The notes beneath the pieces were generated by a model. That model was not told the origin of the DNA and ran no database searches. It was given only the letters and a program-made list of their open reading frames with translations. Shown piece by piece: positions 57,491 through 64,000 of a stretch of 64,000 bases of DNA. Positions within the stretch are counted from its first letter, which is position 1, and each line of letters begins with the position of its first letter. The DNA comes from Capitulum mitella. Its lineage: Eukaryota > Arthropoda > Thecostraca > Pollicipedomorpha > Pollicipedidae. A program made the translations under genes and the position numbers. The DNA lies in contig CP099854.1 in the NCBI GenBank assembly GCA_030062745.1, positions 6,061,014 to 6,125,013 on the forward strand, in the 5' to 3' direction.

Positions 57491-59489
57491 TCGTATGGAA
57501 AAATTATCACACCATCGAATGGTGGAAGTATTGTTTCATTTATGTGATTTGATTTAGAAATACAGTGCCAGAAACTGACGGTTTAAATGTGTCACGAATT
57601 CTGAAGATTATCTCACAACTAAGACCCAACATAGGCGTAGATCATGATAATTCTCCGACCATGACATCATTGGTCAATTCTGCATCTAAAGATATACCAT
57701 ACCAAATCGAGAGATACTGTGGTGTCCATGATCCAGTATTCATTCAACGTCCGGTCCTGCTATTCGCCGAACTATGAGCAGCACGAGCGAGTCGCTCAGC
57801 TCTCGTATTTACTTGGTCTTGTTAAAAGTATCGCATATCTTTTGGCCATAATTTTCAGCGATCGTCAGAAAAACAAAGGGAAACTTAGTGAGTGGAAGAT
57901 TAGCGTAAGGAAGCCTTGTAAAAATGTGTATTATGAAATTTGTTCTGCAGAAAATGATCAATTTGGGGTACTGGAATATAAGTTATTCCAGGAACAGAAG
58001 TGAAGCGAAGATGTTGACTTGAATTCTATGACAAGTGTGAAAAGAAATGTGTTATGCAATTGGTTTTTTGGCTTGATGTGTGCTGTATGTAGTTCCTGGT
58101 GAACTGCAAGATAATGGCTCATCGAACAGTTTTGAGATTAATCATTCATAACCAGAACACATGTCGTCGTATTTCCATGGGCAGTCTGAGAAAACATATT
58201 CCCCAAATTTTCGTATCTTCCAGGTTAGTGGCACTGAAAACCCAATGTAGATTCCCGCAGTACGAACTGGGAAAATTGCATGACTGTGTTACAGCTTTCT
58301 TCTGGATTTTGTAGGACTATGACGAATCTGATGTAACCTAAGCGTTAGTCGCGCTAACGTATAAGATGCGAATTTTCTCGTAATGCGATAATTGTCGGGT
58401 GCGGAAACGGTAAGGAATACACATTAGTTAGTGTCTGTACGTATGTTGGTGTTACTAGTGTGACCTGAAGATGAAAAGCTATTTTTTATCAGTCTTCTAG
58501 CACCAAGACTATTCGTCCGGTCAGTAGAACATAATTTGAAGTCTCTGTACGAGACACGCCTGTGCAGTTGGTTTCAGTATGAATACTCGAATGATGACTT
58601 GATGACCAAACACTGTCTAAGCTCCGGAAATTACGCATGTCAGATATTTTGACACGTATTGCAATATAGGATAGCCGCAGTTTCATAATGCCTGATATCC
58701 TGAGTGACCGACTAACATGTCAGTGCTTCAGCCTGCAGCCGCACCCTGCAGCTCAGTAAAAATGTCACACATGGATCCCACGTGATATGATACGTAATGC
58801 TGCGATAAACATTGCCCATCACGCTTTCAAACGAATCATCGAAGGTGGTCTGGTGATCTGGTGCTACTGACCAACGTCACATAAAATAACAGTATCTTTT
58901 GAACAGCGGTGACACAGGCCACAACCTCATTTGCGGAACGCAATATATGACTCAGTTCCGTCTTGGCTTGTGGTTTCCTTTTTGTTTTGTTTTGTATTGT
59001 TTTCCGCTTTTTTGACCTCTCAGTAAACCTTAAAGGGTGGTCTCCCAAAGTCCTGACAATAGTTTTTTAAACGGACTAGGTAAAAAGGTTCGATACGCAT
59101 ATAAGCGAAATGTTGGAGCGAAACAGATTTCAAAACGGTCGTTGTAGGGCAACTTGAGAAATATTCAGGGAGGTTGCACGACCACTGTACTGTCCAGGGT
59201 TAAGTGCATCATTTTGCGTAGGGTTAATGGCCGGTGGAAACAGTTCAGTTGGTTTGTTTGGTCTGTTGGACTACCCTCAAGGTAAACAGAATCTGCCATT
59301 AGTGTCATATATGCCAAACGGCGAACTTGAAAGTCATTAATCCAATTTGTCACCATTCGTACACTTCCTGATGGTGAGTAAGGGTGAGTAATGGAAGTGA
59401 GATCTTGTGCAGTCCGTCATCTTGATATCCTCAATGGCAAATCACCTCGAAAATTTGCAAAAGTGGTCAACTAATGCTGTGATTTAATA
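57491..59489. other. Unassigned intergenic DNA
   Basis: Open frames are short and motif-free. Two TTAA-adjacent guanine words near 59200-59230 do not match the ends of families A-D. Nothing further is recognised. Confidence 0.4.
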
Positions 59490-61085
59490 GCCGTTTTCAC
59501 GATGGCTAATTTTGCGTTGGTACTCTTCGAAAGCTACCAAAATTCCACAGGGAGCAAAAGTAGACTATTTTTTAGTTTAATGGTAGCCTTTTATGGATTA
59601 CTCGACAAATATTACATGTTACAACTTACCATTACAGAAATTAAGTTTTAGGCCCAATAAAGCACTTGCATGTGGATTTCGGAGCTATATTCGTCTGTTG
59701 CACGAAACCATATTTGGTATCCTACTAGACGTTTGTAAACTGGCAACTGCAAGTGTAAAACAGTGATAGCGCAAGAGATTCTAGCGACGTGTGCAAGGTG
59801 GGCGACATGAAAACCGAAGGAAAGATCGAGGGTGAATCCAGGCAACCGTTTCGCGAAATCTGATTCGCAAATCATGATGCAGTGTGTGCAGAACGCTTCG
59901 AAATGAGGTGTAAATAATTGTAAAATTCAGTCCCATTCACATCACAACATGAAAATGTTCAAGACATTCGACCTGTCCGTACTCTTGACCCCTTGCTTTA
60001 TGTGAGTATGCCAATGCAGAAGACCGAAAGATGAGAACGCATTTAGCATCTTCAAGAATAGCTTTGACATACTTCTGGTTTTTGGACATGGTGTATGAGA
60101 TATTTTGGTATATATGAAACAATTTGTTTTGCATCGAACAATATACATAACTGTATTGGCAGTAGCATGTGGAGACGGGGGGAGGACGGGGCAAGCATGC
60201 CTTTTATCTCATTTTTTCAATGCACCACCATAGGGCTTTTGCTTAACCTTGTCCACAGTTGGGGGGGAGGGCAGCTGCCTTCCCCTCGCCTGGGTCCCAT
60301 TACCCCTGGATATTGGTATATTTAAGATAAACATGAATTCCATGTACCTCTGATCTGCAGCTGATTTATGTAACAATACGTCTCCTGGTATATTCGGGGC
60401 CGTAAATTAATCGAATATATACGACTAGAACACAAGCAATTATGAGCTACTATATCAATCTGATATTAAGCAGTGTCAGCGGCGGACAAAATCAAGCTAC
60501 TTGCACAAAATAAAACATTCCATACCAATGCTTACCAGCCATATCTCCCACTATCTTCTATGAACTTCTTCACGAAGCCAGAATGCAAAAACTGGAGCTG
60601 ACTCTAACTCAAAGCACAGAAGCCCAAAGCACATGGCTGTTGACCAATCAGGGTTCCAGAATCCTTATCAATCTAAGCTCTGATTGGTCGAAATTCGGCG
60701 GCGACAAGAATGCTAACAGGCTCTAAGGTGAACCCAACGAACGATCGGCGGCTTTATAACCGGAGCGCTGATTGGCTGGTACAGTATTTTATATAGTCCT
60801 TGCGGTTGGTCCCAGCCGCATTCCATTGGGAGCAAGCTGCCAGATCGGATTTGGTCCAACGCGGCGAGTGGGACCAAACATTTGGTACCCGCGAACTTCG
60901 AATGTAGAATATGGACGTCGCAGCAAGCAGCTGTCCTCTAGTGTTAAATCTGTCCAATATTTTGATGATTCCGAGAACTTTACACGTATTTATCTCGAGT
61001 TTAGCGAACTTTCCATGCGTTTTCAATTAGGTCCCTGAGGAATTTACGGGCGGTACTTTCCGAAATTAACCATCGTGAAAACGGC
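59490..61085. mobile_element. 1.6-kb interval bounded by 23-bp inverted repeats
   Basis: GCCGTTTTCACGATGGCTAA at 59490-59509, continuing to 59512, is matched in inverse orientation by 61063-61085 with one mismatch over 23 bases. No clear target duplication is seen, only a weak AATA on both sides. The interior has no transposase. It may be a non-autonomous DNA transposon of unknown superfamily. Confidence 0.6.
60641..60796 (+). promoter_or_regulatory. CCAAT and TATA cluster, possible promoter
   Basis: CCAAT-type words occur at about 60643 (accaatcag), 60682 (gattggtcg) and 60770 (gattggctgg). TATA-like words are at 60753 (tttataac) and 60787-60796 (ttttatatag). The spacing from 60682 to 60753 suits a plus-strand promoter. 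No following gene was recognised; the frame at 60772-61038 has no known motif. Confidence 0.35.
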
Positions 61086-63853
61086 CAATATGTGTTTTAC
61101 GTTCAATGCCGTTACACTAACAAGACACCCTAGTTTTTAGGCACTGTGCATGAACATACAATGTCATCACAGAAACACAATGTTTCTAATGGAATTTTTC
61201 ATTTGTTCCACTTCGACTGAGGGCGAGTTTGGCAGCCTGCAGCGTCGGTCAGTACAGAGGCTTTCAGCAGGCAAACGTAGGAACATTTCCCACAACCTAA
61301 GTTGCTCACGTGTGGGGCCCCTTCTAATGGGCCCACTAATGAGCTTTTAAACACCGTCGAACCGTCGTTTTTCCGTCGCAAACAAAGCGTGGGCATAATC
61401 CTCGCGTGATCCTTGCGTGGCTGTTTCGTAGAGACATTGAAGTTAACTGGGCGGTGTGTCATTACACGTGGCCCACGTTAAGCCTCCTGTCACCCCCATG
61501 GAGACTGAACGGTCTCCTGGGGGGCCGAGGGGACGCGTCATTAGCGACTGGTTTCCGGCCGCTGGCTCCTCTCCCCCCTCCTCACTTCTACGCATCATGC
61601 CTTTCCGTCCTGGCACGGGACAACGGTTCTGGCGGTCTGAGAGTTCAAGACCGGTGCCAACAGAAATCAGCCGCGGCAGACCCATGAGATGACGTCTCAT
61701 ATGAAACCCTTAACACCTAAGCGTCAATTTTCGACCCCGGTGTTTGTTTCAGTTGCGCGCGCTTGGCGCCGTTTTTACGCAGTAACGGAAAAGCTCGTCG
61801 ATCCAAAAAGAAGTGCGAGTGATCAGGGAGGCCGACGCCTCCCAGCCAACATGCAGAGTAACCACGTTTTCCGGCGTGTGCTCGCGAAACCGTTTCCATA
61901 ATATCTGGATTTTATCACACATACGTCCAGGTGCGCTACCGCTATGATCCGTTCATCGCTTCCTAGGACTGTCTCGGAACTATTGAGCATGCGTAAAAAA
62001 TGCCGGTCAAAATAATTTTCGGCGGCAACTTTGTGTTGTTAAGACAGCGTGAACGAGGAAGCAGAACAAACGCAGTCAGACAATCGGCTAAAAAAGAGCT
62101 CTTAATGCTGCTTGCTTGGATTGAATTCGCAGATAACCCTGGAATTACGCTTTCTCGATCACCATTCTTCACAGACAGCAAAATATCTCAGTACTACCAA
62201 GAAATTAGTTAGCATGCATTTACGTCAGCATAAACGCATACTAGCTATCTCACCATGTGGTGTGGCTGACAGAGTTACTGACTGGTTGAAATGAATTTAA
62301 GGTAAAAATTAAGTCGTAAATGTTTTAAAACGTGCTGCAGTGATGAGAAGTTCTCTTCTTCGAGTCCAGTCACCAGTCACACATCATGAGATGATTTACA
62401 GCTTGATCACGATGTCTGCTTCATGCCATGTTTGCCCTAGTTAGCCTAAATAATCCTCATTCCTGCCTCAGAAGTGCGACACTAACAAGTCTTTTGAGCT
62501 GTTCTCAGTTTACTGAAAGGTGTTTATTTTTTTGTGTAGTTTTCGTCTCCAGTTTACTGCAAGGCGGGCAACTCACCCTCTGCTGCAGTTTTGGGATGTC
62601 ACCTTTCGAATTTTCCGTTTTCCGAAGAGAAGAAGCGTGTTCGCACTTGCGATAGCCACTTTCGCACTTTGATTAAGAGGAAACAGGTGGCTGAGCACAA
62701 CGCTCATCCCATGAAATCTGCATTGCTCTGCACATTTTTCGCCGATGCATGAAAACGCTCTAGATTCCCCGCTGTAACCCAAAACTGCTGAATTTCGCCA
62801 CTCAGTGTGATGTTATGTGCTGACAGGTGTCTGAAAGGTCTTGGGCTCATTTCTGGCCAGCAGTGCGCTTTTTCAGTTCGATGTATAAAAAAGTTTAAGA
62901 TCCCCAGCTCTGAGCAAAGTTTCACCACTCAAAACTAGCTGCTTGCCTCTTGTGCATGAGCACCTCTGTCCAATGCTCACAGAATAGTCTGGATAGTTCA
63001 TCGTCTAATCAACTCGTTTCAGTCAGCTGGCTGGAGGTTCCGTGCCTCCTGAGCTGTTGGCAACAGGGTCCGGTGCCGCTCGGTCAGCAGTTTCACGAAT
63101 TGTCCGTCTTATCTGCAGACAGACGAGATAAAGTCCCAGTAGTCGGAGGTCCACTTCCCTTTACCAGGCCGATATTATCTGCAGCGATGGCTTTCCCGGA
63201 ACTGCATCTGCGCCCGGACTGGCTTCTCAGGGGTTGGAGTGGAACCGAATGCTCACTTCCAGCCTGTGCACTCTTTTGTGTTAGAAGAGCGATCCCGGCA
63301 AACGTTGCTTTATGAGGACAACTTTCGTAAGCAAACGAAAAACGCCTTGCATTTTAAGAGATGAGCAATACCAACAGTGGCTGACGTCCGCGTTTTAAAG
63401 TGAAGCACGACAATGATGGGGGGGGGGGCGAATGTACAGTAGCGTGCATCTTGGTGTTTTCCGTCTTTTGCAACGCACACCCAACATTTTTGCTTTTTTA
63501 TTTCAATTTTACGAAAGCCTTAGGCTCGGCAAGCTCCGCGTCTCTGCTTTTAACAAAACGCCCCTTTACCAAAATTCCGGTTCCGGGCCTGATTATCTTC
63601 AACCATTAGTTTCTGTTCCAGTCAATATTTTTTGTGACTAGCTACTTTGTTGTCATTCTTGCCTTGATTTCTCCTTTTTCGCTTCAACTCGGAATCCTTC
63701 GGGATCACTACATTGTATTCCAAACGGCCTTCGGACCGCCCACTGCATATCAGAATATGAGCCGTGAAGAACGTCAGTTCGTGGATGGTTCACATTCTCA
63801 ATGCGGAGTTAGTCATATCACACCTCCGGACGTCTGCTCAAACTGTGACATCA
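61086..63853. other. Unassigned intergenic DNA
   Basis: The longest frame is 121 codons at 62950-63315 on the plus strand. It has no recognised domain, and a second frame over the same bases looks equally protein-like, so no gene is called. A guanine run lies near 63418. Confidence 0.35.
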
Positions 63854-64000
63854 TCGAAGGAGCACACACCCACCCTCTGTTCCGCCACCAACAGCCACGG
63901 CTGCCGGCGTCCCTTCCCCCTCCCCTTGTCGGCAGCATCGCCGTCCCCCCCGCCGCCCACGTGCGTGGGTCATTTATCGCCGCACTCAGCGCCCACGGAG
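63854..64000 (-). repeat. GC-rich repeat, inverted copy of 39979-40118, cut by window edge
   Basis: Its reverse complement starts CTCCGTGGGCGCTGAGTGCG and continues through the CACGCACGTGGG core to GTGTGTGCTCCTTCGA. It keeps the order of the copy at 39979 with small indels and may continue beyond the window. Confidence 0.85.

Noticed and set aside
60215-60300. Possible fifth family end (ttaaccttgtccacagttgg followed by guanine-rich bases)
   Set aside because: It resembles the style of family B ends, but no matching opposite end or second copy was found.
62950-63315. 121-codon plus-strand frame
   Set aside because: A second frame over the same bases looks equally plausible and neither has a known motif or clear splice sites.

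Overview
The window looks like gene-poor nuclear DNA of an invertebrate animal. This rests on split coding exons with eukaryotic splice sites, and on a repeat content of Tc1/mariner, Ty3/gypsy, a CR1/L2-type LINE, many short TTAA-flanked DNA elements and long AT-rich intergenic stretches. The phylum cannot be fixed from the sequence. No rRNA, tRNA, CRISPR array or bacterial operon is visible.

Left third (1-20 kb). The only host gene that can be argued well is on the plus strand. Two in-frame exons with good splice signals (2156-2338 and 8279-8518, the second with the stop codon) together encode the C-terminal 140 residues of a protein that resembles an uncharacterised, glycosyltransferase-associated family with an [10 protein letters not shown] motif. 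Its 5' exons lie to the left of the window or are unrecognised. The large intron carries a fold-back transposon remnant, GC-rich DNA, a long minisatellite and another transposon. To the right lie a family D element, a Penelope-like or hammerhead-like motif, minisatellites and a complete 1.2-kb family A element.

Middle (18-44 kb). This is a mosaic of four families of short non-autonomous elements, here called A, B, C and D. Each begins and ends at TTAA or a one-base variant, as piggyBac-type elements do. None carries a transposase. Family A copies are at 1-872, 2904-3570, 6488-7379, 14691-15903, 21005-26466 and 47403-48625. Family B is at 18786-20031, 32289-33512 and 42849-44293. Family C is at 27684-28980. 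Family D is at 9530-10851 and about 29075-31461. One A copy is split by a young Ty3/gypsy LTR retrotransposon (21820-26186) with identical 179-bp LTRs, and one D copy is split by a decayed Tc1/mariner element. The elements carry AGGTCA half-sites arranged as DR1 (family A) and as an everted repeat with one-base spacer (family B).

Right part (44-57 kb). A 12-kb tandem array of a composite unit of about 1.85 kb fills 44294-56745. Its sub-blocks recur in a fixed order. Read on the minus strand they repeatedly give a short peptide motif (P-[VL]-D-G-K-D-C-Q), and in one block type a shared stop followed by AATAAA. I do not recognise this sequence. It may be a decayed tandem gene family or simply a composite satellite. 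It is interrupted by a family A element, a 558-bp element with a 5-bp target duplication, a 69-bp retroposon tail with a 13-bp target duplication, and a LINE fragment carried in a duplicated segment of about 2.6 kb. The LINE's 3' end is at about 57.49 kb.

Far right (57.5-64 kb). Mostly unassigned, with a 1.6-kb interval bounded by 23-bp inverted repeats that contains a CCAAT-box cluster. A GC-rich block at the very end is an inverted copy of one at 39979-40118.
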